The notes under the pieces are model-generated. The model did no database searches. It was not told where the DNA came from and saw only the letters and a program-made list of their open reading frames with translations. The translations under genes and the position numbers were made by a program. DNA of 46,544 nt from Candidatus Intestinimonas merdavium (GTDB lineage Bacteria; Bacillota; Clostridia; Oscillospirales; Oscillospiraceae): contig DXCX01000047.1 of assembly GCA_019115785.1 (NCBI GenBank), positions 1 through 46,544 of the forward strand, written 5' to 3'. This document shows positions 23,844-32,008 of the stretch, piece by piece (position 1 is the first letter of the stretch; each line of letters starts with the position of its first letter).

Positions 23844-23886
23844 AGGCCTTCCCTCCCTTCGCGGACCCTACCTTAATATAATGCGC

Positions 23887-24543
23887 TCACAGCTCGTGGA
23901 GCTGGTCGATATATTCGTTCCGGCCCAGCGTGACCACCACATCCCCGGCAGAGAGCACATAGTCGGCGCCGGGAGCCACCTCCAGGTCATGCTCGTCGCC
24001 GCCCCGTCGGATGGCAATGATGTTAACCCGGTACTTAGCCCGTACGTCCAAAGTGCGCAGGGACTTTCCCACCCAGGGCTTCGGAGTGGCCAGCTCCACG
24101 ATGCCGAAGTCATCAGAGAGCTCAATAAAGTTGAGGATGTTGGAGCTGGACAGGTTCTGGGCCAGCTTAACCCCCATCTCGTGCTCCGGGAAGACCACCT
24201 TGTCGGCGCCGATCTTCTGGAGCACCTTCTGGTGGACATGGCTCTGGGCCTTGGCGATGACCTGTCGAACCCCGATCTCCTTCAGGTTCATGGTGATGAG
24301 GGCGCTGTTGCCCACGTCGTCGGCCACCGCGACGATGGCGCAGTTATAGTTGCGCACACCCAGAGCACGGAGCACGGCGGGGTCCCGGGCATCCCCCGCC
24401 ACAGCGTGGGTCACGTGGCTGGAGATGCTCTGCACCCGGTCCTCCGAGTCGTCAATGGCCAGTACCTCGTGGCCCAGGCGGCACAGCTCGGTGGCCACGG
24501 CAGTTCCAAAGCGGCCCAGGCCGATCACTACATATGTCCTCAC
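23887..24543 (-). CDS. ktrA: K+ uptake regulatory subunit (KtrA/TrkA type)
   Basis: A 218-residue RCK protein. The RCK_N Rossmann fold begins YVVIGLGRFGTAVATELCRL with the acidic ID at the end of strand 2 for nucleotide ribose binding. ALITMNLKEIGVRQVIAKAQ follows. The RCK_C domain covers about residues 135-218 (GIVELATPKPWVGKSLRTLD). It forms a ring that gates the membrane subunit in response to ATP/ADP or c-di-AMP. The start is GTG at 24543 with AAGGAG nine bases upstream. It follows ktrB by 30 bases. Confidence 0.94.
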   Translation of the reverse strand: MRTYVVIGLGRFGTAVATELCRLGHEVLAIDDSEDRVQSISSHVTHAVAGDARDPAVLRALGVRNYNCAIVAVADDVGNSALITMNLKEIGVRQVIAKAQSHVHQKVLQKIGADKVVFPEHEMGVKLAQNLSSSNILNFIELSDDFGIVELATPKPWVGKSLRTLDVRAKYRVNIIAIRRGGDEHDLEVAPGADYVLSAGDVVVTLGRNEYIDQLHEL

Positions 24544-24573
24544 GATTCACAGCTCCTTTTTCGTTTGGTCGGC

Positions 24574-25956
24574 TCACCCGATCATAATATCCACCACAGG
24601 ATAGCGGATCTTGGCCGCGTTCCTGCCCCTGGCGAGGAAGGCCACGGAGAAGGACATGATGCCCACCCGGCCCAGGAACATAGCGATGATGAGTATGACG
24701 TGGCTGAAGGGGCTCAGGGTAGGGGTGATGCCCACGGTGACGCCCACGGTGGCCAGGGCGGAGGCCGCCTCAAAGGCCGCTGAGAGGAAGTGGACCTCGT
24801 CCACCAGGGAGACGGTCATGGCGATCCCCAGAAACAGGACCACCACGATGAGGGTCAGAGTGAGGGCGGTCATGACCCGGCGCTGGGAGATGGTCCGCCT
24901 GCGGATGGTGACCTCCTCCCGACCGGCCAGACCGGCGCGCATGGTGAGCAGCAGAATCCCCACCGTGCCTGTCTTAAGGCCGCCGGCGGTAGAGCCGCTG
25001 GAGCCGCCGATGAGCATGAGGATACAGGACATAGCCAGAGAGCTGTCCCGCAGCCCGCCCTGACCGATGGAGTCAAAGCCGGCGGTGCGGAGGGTGACCG
25101 ACTGAAAACAGGCATTGAGGATCTTTTTCCACCAGGACATTTCCCCCAGCGTGTTGGGGTTGTCCCATTCCGCTCCCAGAAAGAATGCCGCGCCCCCCAG
25201 GATCAGCGCGCCTGTCATCAGGAGGACCAGCTTACTGTAGAGAGAAAGACGCCGGGGCGTCCTCCAGTGACGGATCAGATCCTCCCACACAAAAAAGCCA
25301 AGGCCGCCGATGACAATGAGGCACAAAATGGTGAGGAGGACCACCGGATTTCCGTTGTAGGTGATGAGGCTGGTAAATTCCCCCTTGCTGCCCAGCAGGT
25401 CAAAGCCGGCGTTGCAGAAGGCGGAGACGGCGTGGAAGATCCCCCGCCACAGTCCTCCCGCCAGCCCGAACTCCGGCAGGAAGCACAGGGTCAGGACGGC
25501 GGCTCCCAGCCCCTCGATTATCAGCGTCCCCATGAGGGTGTGGCGCACCATGCGGACCACACCGTCCATATCATTGAGGTTCAGGGTGGACACCATGATG
25601 AGCCGCTCTGAAAGTCCGATCCGCCGCCGGAGGGCAAAGGACACCGAGGTGATGACCGTCATAAAGCCCAGCCCACCCAGCTGGATCATGGCCAGGATCA
25701 CCGCCTGACCAAACAGGGTCCAGTGGGCCCAGGTATCCACCAGAATCAGGCCGGTGACACAGGAGGCCGAGGTAGCGGTGAACAGACAGGTGATCAGATC
25801 GGCGGACTGTCCGTCCCGGCTGGCCCAGGGCAGCATGAGAAGCAGCGTCCCGGTGAGGATGATTACGCCAAAGGAGATCACCACAATTCGGGCGGGATTG
25901 AGGTTGCGCATACTCCGCAGCCGTCTGCGCAGCGCCTGCAGGGGATAAAACACCAA
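24574..25956 (-). CDS. ktrB: K+ uptake channel subunit (KtrB/TrkH type)
   Basis: A 460-residue membrane protein with the four M1-P-M2 repeats of the superfamily of K+ transporters. Selectivity-filter-like regions include TATSASCVTGL, SAFCNAGFDLLG, SVTLRTAGFDSI and ASALATVGVTVG. The second helix of the third repeat carries the SSGSTAGGLKTG segment typical of Trk/Ktr/HKT gate loops. With KtrA it takes up K+. The start is TTG at 25956, nine bases after AAGGAGG; an ATG at 25911 is an alternative. A promoter lies 50-80 bases upstream. Confidence 0.94.
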   Translation of the reverse strand: MVFYPLQALRRRLRSMRNLNPARIVVISFGVIILTGTLLLMLPWASRDGQSADLITCLFTATSASCVTGLILVDTWAHWTLFGQAVILAMIQLGGLGFMTVITSVSFALRRRIGLSERLIMVSTLNLNDMDGVVRMVRHTLMGTLIIEGLGAAVLTLCFLPEFGLAGGLWRGIFHAVSAFCNAGFDLLGSKGEFTSLITYNGNPVVLLTILCLIVIGGLGFFVWEDLIRHWRTPRRLSLYSKLVLLMTGALILGGAAFFLGAEWDNPNTLGEMSWWKKILNACFQSVTLRTAGFDSIGQGGLRDSSLAMSCILMLIGGSSGSTAGGLKTGTVGILLLTMRAGLAGREEVTIRRRTISQRRVMTALTLTLIVVVLFLGIAMTVSLVDEVHFLSAAFEAASALATVGVTVGITPTLSPFSHVILIIAMFLGRVGIMSFSVAFLARGRNAAKIRYPVVDIMIG

Positions 25957-26009
25957 AATAGGACGCCTCCTTCTCGCTCTGCACCGTCGAGTAAAACAAA
26001 AGCAAATAT

Positions 26010-26038
26010 AGCATACGCTGTCGGTCCGCGAAAGTCAA
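26010..26038 (-). promoter_or_regulatory. promoter of ktrB-ktrA
   Basis: On the minus strand TTGACT (26033-26038) and TATGCT (26010-26015) are separated by 17 bases, with a leader of about 48 bases. Confidence 0.75.
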
Positions 26039-26089
26039 CGATTTTTTCGCTCCTCCACCTCGCTGCCAACACCTGCCGGACAGACAAAG

Positions 26090-26120
26090 GCCCGCCCCGG
26101 GCTTTGCGCCCGGGACGGGC
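26090..26120 (-). terminator. terminator after the radical SAM operon
   Basis: A 13-base stem GCCCGCCCCGGGC pairs (one mismatch) with 26108-26120; the minus-strand tail is CTTTGT. It lies only seven bases past the DUF2344 stop. Confidence 0.7.
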
Positions 26121-26126
26121 ATATGC

Positions 26127-26795
26127 TCACAGAAAGGGGTGAAAATCCTTGTCCAGGACCTGCTTGCGGTGATAGCTCACATAATCGGGGGCGGCCTCGG
26201 GGCACTGGTTTTGAATGGTCTCCACCAGCAGGGCCGGGTTGAGACCGGGGTTCTGGGCCCGGAGGACCACATCCAGGACGATGGCATCCCTGCGTCCCTC
26301 GTAATCCACCTTATGAATGAGAGGGATCAGATCCACCTGGACCTGCCCGCTCTTGGCCTTTTTGGACTTTTTGGTCACCACCAGGCTATCCCGGCTCAGC
26401 AGAGCCCGGATGGCATTTTCCGCCCCCAGCGGAGCGCCGGCGTCGTACTCCAGGGTGATGATATAGTTTACCCAGCACAGCTCCCGGATGGGACGTCCCC
26501 CCTCATAGCACCGGGTGACCGTGACCCCCTCGGGCAGGGCCTGGGTGAGGCGGCGGGGCACCTCCCGAAGGTCGGTCCCCTCTGGAAGTCCGAACTCCAG
26601 AATCTCACACTGACTGGAAAAGCCCACCGACAGGGGCAGGGCGATGGACACATAGGCGTGGGGGTTAAAGCCCTCCGTATGCCGGACGTGGAGCCCGGAG
26701 CGCAGAAAGGCCCGCTGGAAGGTCCTCATCAGGTCCAGGTGGGAGATGTACCGGGCCCGGCCCGTCTTGATGAACTGGATGCGCTGGTCACTCAT
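26127..26795 (-). CDS. TIGR03936 / DUF2344 radical SAM-linked protein
   Basis: A 222-residue protein. The N-terminus RIQFIKTGRARYISHLDLMR and the following TEGFNPHAYVSIALPLSVGF and EFGLPEG are the family signature. It is nearly always encoded beside or fused to the TIGR03960 radical SAM protein, as here, where the start overlaps its end by eight bases. The start at 26795 has GGGGAGG upstream. Function is unproven; a link to ribosome or RNase G related processing is suggested by the usual neighbourhood with rng and rplU-rpmA, which are missing here because a terminator follows directly. Confidence 0.92.
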   Translation of the reverse strand: MSDQRIQFIKTGRARYISHLDLMRTFQRAFLRSGLHVRHTEGFNPHAYVSIALPLSVGFSSQCEILEFGLPEGTDLREVPRRLTQALPEGVTVTRCYEGGRPIRELCWVNYIITLEYDAGAPLGAENAIRALLSRDSLVVTKKSKKAKSGQVQVDLIPLIHKVDYEGRRDAIVLDVVLRAQNPGLNPALLVETIQNQCPEAAPDYVSYHRKQVLDKDFHPFL

Positions 26796-28626
26796 CACAT
26801 GCCCTCCCCTTTTCCAGCAGATGGTTGGCTCCACAGCCGGTGCACTGTTTCCGGCAGTCAGGGGTGATGACCGCCTCATAGGCCCGCTCCCGCTCCCGCC
26901 ACAAAAAGTCGGCGGTCACGCCGGTGGAGATCCGGCACCAGGGCAGAACCTCCTCCCGGCTCCGCTCCCGGTTGGCATAAAAGGCCGGGTCCAGTCCGCA
27001 GGCGTCAAAGGCCCGCAGCCAGCGGTCCAGATCGAAGTACTCACTCCAGGAGTCAAACTTGGCGCCGTCCCGCCAGGCCAGCTCGATGGCGTCGGCCAGC
27101 CGGCGGTCGCCCCGGGCGAAGACGGCCTCCAGGAAGGAGGTATCCGGGTCGTGCCAGTGGTAGACGATGGCCTTCTCCCGCATATTGTCCCGCAGCAGCT
27201 TCACCCGGCGGAGATACTCCTCCCGGGTGACCTGGGGCTCCCACTGGAAGGCGGTGTGGGGCTTGGGCACGAAGCAGGCCGTGGATACCGTGATCCGGCA
27301 GCCCCGGCGCTTGTCGGGAGCCGTCTCCCGCCAGAGCTGGAGCACCTTTCTGGCCAGGTCGGCAATGCCCAGCACATCCTCGTCGGTCTCGGTGGGAAGG
27401 CCCAGCATGAAGTAGAGCTTCACCGTGTTCCACCCACCCAGGAAGGCGGTGCGACAGGAGTTCATCAGATCTTCTTCGGTGACGTTTTTGTTGATGGCGT
27501 CCCGAAGTCGCTGGGTCCCCGCCTCGGGGGCAAAGGTGAGTCCGCTCTTGCGGACGTGCTGGAGCCGCTGCATGAGACCCATGGAAAAGTTGTCCGCGCG
27601 CAGGGAGGGCAGGGATAGGGAGACCTTGTTGGGCTCACACCACTCCAGCAGGCCGTCGCACAGGCCCTCCAGGGGCCGGTAATCGCTGGTGGACAGGCTG
27701 GAGAGGGTCATCTCCTGGTAGCCGGAGTCCTTGCAGGCGGCAATGCCCTGCTCCATCAGGAGCCTGGGATTCCGGGTGCGGACGGGCCGGTAGGCATACC
27801 CCGCCTGGCAGAACCGGCAGCCCCGGATGCAGCCCCGGAAGACCTCCAGCATGACCCGGTCGTGGACAATCTCGGTGGAGGGAACGATGGTCTTTACCGG
27901 AAAGTAGGACTTATCCAGGTCCTGGACGATACGCTTTGTCACCAGGGCGGGCGCCCCCTCCCGAGGGGTGACGGCCTCCACAGTCCCGTCGGCATGGTAG
28001 CTGACGTCATAGAGGGAGGGCACATACAGCCCCGGTACTCTGGCCGCCGCCGCCAGCAGGTCCTGGCGGGACCAGCCCTCCCGGCGTGCGCGCTGGTAAA
28101 GCCGAATCAGCTCCACCGTCACTTCCTCCCCCTCGCCCAGGGAGAAAATGTCCACAAAGGGTGCCAGGGGCTCCGGGTTGTAAGCACAGGTTCCGCCGGC
28201 GATGATGAGCGGGGCGTCCTCGTCCCGGTCGGCAGAGCGCAGGGGAAGTCCGGCCAGGTCCAGCATATTGAGCACATTGGTATATGCCATCTCATAGCCC
28301 AGGGAGAAGCCGATGATGTCAAAGTCGGAGATGGGGTCCCCACTCTCCAGTCCATAGAGGGGCAGCCCCTCCCGGCGCATCTCCTCCTCCATATCCCCCC
28401 AGGGGGCGAACACACGCTCACACCACACCCCGGGCAGCTCATTCATCAGCCCATAGAGGATCCGCACCCCCAGATTGGACATGCCAATCTCATAGGTATC
28501 GGGAAAGCACATGGCGATCCGCGTATCCACCTGTTTGAGGTCCTTCACCACTGCATTGTACTCTCCACCGGTATACCGGGCAGGTTTCTGCACCCTGGAG
28601 AGGATCGTTTCCATCGTCCGGTCCAT
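26788..28626 (-). CDS. TIGR03960 B12-binding-type radical SAM protein
   Basis: A 612-residue protein. An N-terminal Rossmann-like, B12-binding-type domain contains CFPDTYEIGMSNLGVRILYG. IIAGGTCAYNPEPLAPFVD is a conserved block. The radical SAM cluster Cys are in GCIRGCRFCQAGYA (about residues 264-278, C-x3-C-x2-C), followed by MTLSSLSTSDYRPLE and FAPEAGTQRLRDAINK. The C-terminus adds a second Cys set, CRKQCTGCGANH. The enzyme should bind a 4Fe-4S cluster and cleave SAM; its substrate is not established. GGAGG precedes the ATG. It is first in a two-gene operon with DUF2344. Confidence 0.93.
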   Translation of the reverse strand: MDRTMETILSRVQKPARYTGGEYNAVVKDLKQVDTRIAMCFPDTYEIGMSNLGVRILYGLMNELPGVWCERVFAPWGDMEEEMRREGLPLYGLESGDPISDFDIIGFSLGYEMAYTNVLNMLDLAGLPLRSADRDEDAPLIIAGGTCAYNPEPLAPFVDIFSLGEGEEVTVELIRLYQRARREGWSRQDLLAAAARVPGLYVPSLYDVSYHADGTVEAVTPREGAPALVTKRIVQDLDKSYFPVKTIVPSTEIVHDRVMLEVFRGCIRGCRFCQAGYAYRPVRTRNPRLLMEQGIAACKDSGYQEMTLSSLSTSDYRPLEGLCDGLLEWCEPNKVSLSLPSLRADNFSMGLMQRLQHVRKSGLTFAPEAGTQRLRDAINKNVTEEDLMNSCRTAFLGGWNTVKLYFMLGLPTETDEDVLGIADLARKVLQLWRETAPDKRRGCRITVSTACFVPKPHTAFQWEPQVTREEYLRRVKLLRDNMREKAIVYHWHDPDTSFLEAVFARGDRRLADAIELAWRDGAKFDSWSEYFDLDRWLRAFDACGLDPAFYANRERSREEVLPWCRISTGVTADFLWRERERAYEAVITPDCRKQCTGCGANHLLEKGRACDE

Positions 28627-28676
28627 TCCAAACCTCCGCTCGCGCGCTTCATTACATGCTATAATGGCAAATCATT

Positions 28677-28705
28677 ATTTTACCCTCTGAGCGTAGGAAT
28701 GGCAA
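28677..28705 (-). promoter_or_regulatory. promoter of the radical SAM operon
   Basis: On the minus strand TTGCCA (28700-28705) and TAAAAT (28677-28682) are separated by 17 bases, about 50 bases ahead of the ATG. Confidence 0.65.
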
Positions 28706-28721
28706 GTACAAATTCGCGAAT

Positions 28722-28943
28722 TTATTGTATTTCTCCCCATGAATGGCGAAAATCTTCGATGACATCCCAGAAATGAACCGGGGAAAGTCGGTTCCGGTTG
28801 AGTGCGCGAACCAGCCGCTCCACCTCGGTGTAATCACTGGACAGGCGCGGCGCCCGTGTGCCGTCCCGGCAGACCACGCCAAACATGACAGGTACCTCTC
28901 CCTCCTCTGCACAAACCTCAAAATGCAGCCGGGTCTCTTTCAT
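28722..28943 (-). CDS. small DUF6514-family protein
   Basis: A 73-residue protein: KETRLHFEVCAEEGEVPVMF, then VVCRDGTRAPRLSSD, ending SPVHFWDVIEDFRHSWGEIQ. The strand pattern and the closing 'L-P-V-x-x-x-D-V-I-E-D' type motif match DUF6514 proteins of Clostridia, of unknown function. GAGGAGAG lies suitably upstream of the ATG at 28943. It precedes the radical SAM operon by about 100 bases and is divergent from the HTH/S24 gene. An antisense frame on the plus strand (28743-29126) has no ribosome site and is a shadow. Confidence 0.75.
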   Translation of the reverse strand: MKETRLHFEVCAEEGEVPVMFGVVCRDGTRAPRLSSDYTEVERLVRALNRNRLSPVHFWDVIEDFRHSWGEIQ

Positions 28944-29319
28944 TCTGCTCGCTCTCCTCTTCTTCTTTCAAACACAGTTTTCTCTCACGTTCCGGGCGGT
29001 CCGGCCTCCTCTCACCGTTCCGGCCCCGCGTCTCCCTCTCTCAAAGAGATGCGCTGGTCCCGCGTTCCCTCTCCGGCCTACCATCCCGCAGGCCGCCTAT
29101 GTTATAATGAAGAAAGAACCCGATGAGCCGTGGGTCCCGTGATCGCCCCTTGACATCCGGCCCGGATACGCATCATCTTGTACTGTCCGGGTCGTCCTTA
29201 ACAATATGGTGTATTTCCCGATTTTTGTCAATGCCACGTCGCCGAACTTGTCCTTAGACAGCTATAAATTTTCCAAATTTGGATTACTTGTGTCGAATTT
29301 TGAAGGGAGGTCCTTTTCC
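28944..29319. other. divergent intergenic region with possible operator
   Basis: This 376-base gap separates the DUF6514 gene and the HTH/S24 gene. It holds an extended -10 TGTTATAAT (29100-29108, plus), an isolated TTGACA (29150-29155) without a good -10, and a 12-base perfect palindrome TCCAAATTTGGA (29272-29283) about 40 bases before the HTH gene start, a candidate autoregulatory operator. I see no gene in it. Confidence 0.5.
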
Positions 29320-30153
29320 ATGTCCATGACCAACAAGCTGTCGCTGGCCAAGCGCCGCAGCGGATTGACCAGCGCTGCTCTCTCCCGCCGCTCCGGCGTG
29401 CCGCTGAGCACGGTGAACAAGATTCTCTCCGGTCAGACCGTCCACCCCTCCCCCCAATCCCTGGAGCGCCTTTGCCAGGCGCTGGACATCTCCATGGGCT
29501 ATCTGCTGGACGACACCATCCCGGACGAGTACTATCTGAGCGCTCAGTGTGAGGGCAGCAGTCTCCACTACCTTTCCCAGCAGGAGTGGGAGCTGGTGCG
29601 GGATTACGGCGTGCTCACCGTCCAGGGCCGTCAGATGGTGGACGCCCTGCTGGAGATGCTGCTGGCCCTCTCTCCCCTCCCTCTGCCCACCGGCCGCCGG
29701 AGGCTCCTCCTGTGCATCCAGCCCATTGCCCAGGGGCAGCGGGGCGCCCTGATGGACGGCTTTGACTTCTCCATTCTGGATGCATCCTCCGACTGCGTCA
29801 CCGGGGGGGCTGACTTCGCTGTTCTCCTCACCGACGGCTCCATGGCGCCGGTATACGCCCCCGGCACCATGCTGGCCGTGAAGCGGGGCACAGTGGCGGT
29901 CAATCAGCTGGGGCTGTTCCTCCATAACCGGGAACTCTTCCCCCGCAAGCTCTCCCGCTCTTCCGGCCGGACCAAGCTGGTGGCCATCAACGTGTCCTAC
30001 AAGGACATCCTGGTCCGGCCAGAGGACGAGCTCTCCTGTATGGGCGCCATCCTGGGCGCTGTCCGGGACTACACCCGTATTCCCAAGGCCGGCGCTCCCT
30101 CCTGCGGAAACGCCATCGCTGATTTTCTGTATTCACAGCGGATCAAACTGTGA
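29320..30153 (+). CDS. HTH regulator with S24/LexA-like C-terminal domain
   Basis: A 277-residue protein. The N-terminal XRE HTH covers about residues 3-62 (LSLAKRRSGLTSAALSRRSG, then VPLSTVNKILSGQ, then LCQALDISMGYLLDD). A helical middle (EWELVRDYGVLTVQGRQMVD) follows. The C-terminus resembles the S24 peptidase/LexA fold: TDGSMAPVYAPGTMLAVKRG holds a Ser at the place of the LexA nucleophile, and ELFPRKLSRS holds a Lys near the place of the general base. Whether self-cleavage is possible is uncertain. The start at 29320 has AAGGGAGG upstream. It leads a tight plus-strand operon with FHA-SEDS and PBP genes. Confidence 0.82.
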   Translation: MSMTNKLSLAKRRSGLTSAALSRRSGVPLSTVNKILSGQTVHPSPQSLERLCQALDISMGYLLDDTIPDEYYLSAQCEGSSLHYLSQQEWELVRDYGVLTVQGRQMVDALLEMLLALSPLPLPTGRRRLLLCIQPIAQGQRGALMDGFDFSILDASSDCVTGGADFAVLLTDGSMAPVYAPGTMLAVKRGTVAVNQLGLFLHNRELFPRKLSRSSGRTKLVAINVSYKDILVRPEDELSCMGAILGAVRDYTRIPKAGAPSCGNAIADFLYSQRIKL

Positions 30154-30196
30154 TATACTGCTCTCAAGCCTCTGTTCAGAAAGGAGGGGGTATCCC

Positions 30197-32008
30197 TTGC
30201 CCCAGCTTCCAGCCGGACTTCAAGACCTGGTTCATGGTCTGGCCGTCTTCTTGGGGGACCACGCCGCCGTTATGGCGTGGTATACCGCTGTGGTGCGGTT
30301 TCTCTTCCCCGTTCTGGCCCTACTCATTCTGGCCCGCAGCATCCGGTCGCTCCTTACGGTGCCCCATACGCCGGAGGTATGGGCCTATCTCACCCTTCCC
30401 AACGGGCTCTCTGAGCCCCTCACCCACTGGGAAAACTTCTTGGGCCGCTCCAACGCCTGCGATGTGATCCTGGGCTATCCCACCGTCTCCCGGCAGCACG
30501 CCGCCCTCATTCGGGCGGAGAATGACAGCTGGACCGTATACGATCTGGCCTCCAAGGGTGGAATCACCATCAATGGAAGACCTGTGGCCGAAGCCGCGCC
30601 GGTGGCCTATGGGGATGTGGTGGCCCTGGGCGGCGTGGAGACCGTCCTCCTGCCCGTCCCCCCGGAGGAGCAGGAAAAGCGCCGCCAGAAGCGGCAGGCC
30701 GAAGAGCGCCCTCACTCTCCCTGGGTGGGACTCTTCTTCCTCACCATCTTCCAGGTCCTCACCGCCATACAGCTCATGGCCGCCGCCGGGGACGACCTCC
30801 CCGCCGACGTACCCGGCGCCTTTTTCTGCCTCATCCCCGTCATGTGGGGGTATTTCCTGGCCATGCGAGCCATTCACCGGGTGGGCTTTGAGATGGAGAC
30901 CATCGCCTTCTTTCTCTCCACGCTTTCCCTGGCCGTCACCGCCTCCTCCGCTCCCTCCGCCCTTTTCAAGCAGCTCCTGGCGCTGCTCCTGGGGCTCTTC
31001 CTCTTTGTGGTCCTGGGCGTCTTTCTTCGGGATCTGGACCGGGTCAAATCCATCCGATGGCTCATGGCCGGCGGCGCCATCGGACTGCTGGGCCTCACCC
31101 TGGTGCTGGGTGCTCTGGGCCTGAGTCAGGCCAAGTACGGCGCCCTCAACTGGGTCACCCTGGGCCCCCTTTCCTTCCAGCCCTCCGAGCTGGCCAAGAT
31201 CTGTTACATTTTCGCCGGCTCGGCCACCCTGGAGCGGCTCTTCCGAAAGCGGAACCTGGGCCTTTTCATGGTACTCACCGCCGTATGTCTGGGCTGCCTG
31301 GCCCTCATGAGCGACTTCGGCACCGCCGCCATTTTCTTCATCACCTTCCTGGTCATCGCCTACCTCCGCTCCGGCGACTGGGCCACCCTGGCCCTCATCT
31401 GCGGCGGCGCCGTCTTCGGTGTGGTCATCCTCCTTACCTTCAAACCCTATATCCTCAGCCGCTTTTCCACCTGGGGGCACGCATGGGAGCAGGCCTCCTC
31501 CGGCGGCTTTCAGCAGGTGCGCACCATGTCGGCCGCCGCCTCCGGCGGCCTGGTGGGGGTGGGGGCCGGGGAGGGCTGGCTCCACAATGTGGCCGCTGGC
31601 GATACCGACCTGGTCTTCGGTATGCTGTGCGAGGAGTGGGGGCTCATCATCGCCGCCCTGGCGGTGCTGAGCATCGTCACCCTGGCCGTCTTCGCCGTCC
31701 GGTCCTGCCGGTCGGGCCGGTCCAGCTTCTATACCATCGCCGCCTGTGCCGCCACCTCCCTGCTGGTCTTCCAGACCTGCCTCAACGTCTTCGGCGCCGT
31801 AGATCTCCTTCCCCTCACAGGCGTCACCTTTCCCTTCGTCTCCAACGGCGGCTCCGCCATGCTCTCCTCCTGGGGCCTTCTGGCCTTTTTGAAGGCCACC
31901 GACACCCGGCAGAACGCCAGCTTTGCCATCCGGCTTCCCGCCCGGCGGGAGAAGGACTCCATCTACCTCTCCCCGAAGGACCACAAGGAGGTGAGCGGCG
32001 ATGCGTAA
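30197..32008 (+). CDS. FHA domain fused to SEDS (FtsW/RodA/SpoVE) glycosyltransferase
   Basis: A 603-residue protein. One N-terminal membrane helix (about residues 30-48) is followed by an FHA domain (about 63-152) with NFLGRSNACDVIL, TVSRQHAALI and TINGRPV, the Arg/Ser/His/Asn set that binds phosphothreonine peptides. From about residue 170 there is a SEDS membrane domain with about ten helices: YGALNWVTLGPLSFQPSELA, SDFGTAAIFFITF, and the C-terminal LLPLTGVTFPFVSNGGSAML. SEDS enzymes polymerise lipid II. The FHA head, placed in the cytoplasm after the first helix, suggests control by a Ser/Thr kinase such as PrkC/Stk1. The start is TTG at 30197 after AAGGAGG. Its stop overlaps the PBP start by eight bases, so the two are made together. 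Confidence 0.9.
   Translation: MPQLPAGLQDLVHGLAVFLGDHAAVMAWYTAVVRFLFPVLALLILARSIRSLLTVPHTPEVWAYLTLPNGLSEPLTHWENFLGRSNACDVILGYPTVSRQHAALIRAENDSWTVYDLASKGGITINGRPVAEAAPVAYGDVVALGGVETVLLPVPPEEQEKRRQKRQAEERPHSPWVGLFFLTIFQVLTAIQLMAAAGDDLPADVPGAFFCLIPVMWGYFLAMRAIHRVGFEMETIAFFLSTLSLAVTASSAPSALFKQLLALLLGLFLFVVLGVFLRDLDRVKSIRWLMAGGAIGLLGLTLVLGALGLSQAKYGALNWVTLGPLSFQPSELAKICYIFAGSATLERLFRKRNLGLFMVLTAVCLGCLALMSDFGTAAIFFITFLVIAYLRSGDWATLALICGGAVFGVVILLTFKPYILSRFSTWGHAWEQASSGGFQQVRTMSAAASGGLVGVGAGEGWLHNVAAGDTDLVFGMLCEEWGLIIAALAVLSIVTLAVFAVRSCRSGRSSFYTIAACAATSLLVFQTCLNVFGAVDLLPLTGVTFPFVSNGGSAMLSSWGLLAFLKATDTRQNASFAIRLPARREKDSIYLSPKDHKEVSGDA

Noticed and set aside
21778..24783. Open frame of 1001 codons on the plus strand opposite dprA, the SpoU gene and ktrA
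   Set aside because: It runs antisense across three well-identified genes, has low-complexity Gly/His/Gln-rich content and no ribosome site. It is a by-product of GC-rich codon use.
28743..29126. Plus-strand frame of 127 codons opposite DUF6514
   Set aside because: No ribosome site and no family match; the minus-strand DUF6514 frame fits its family at both ends.
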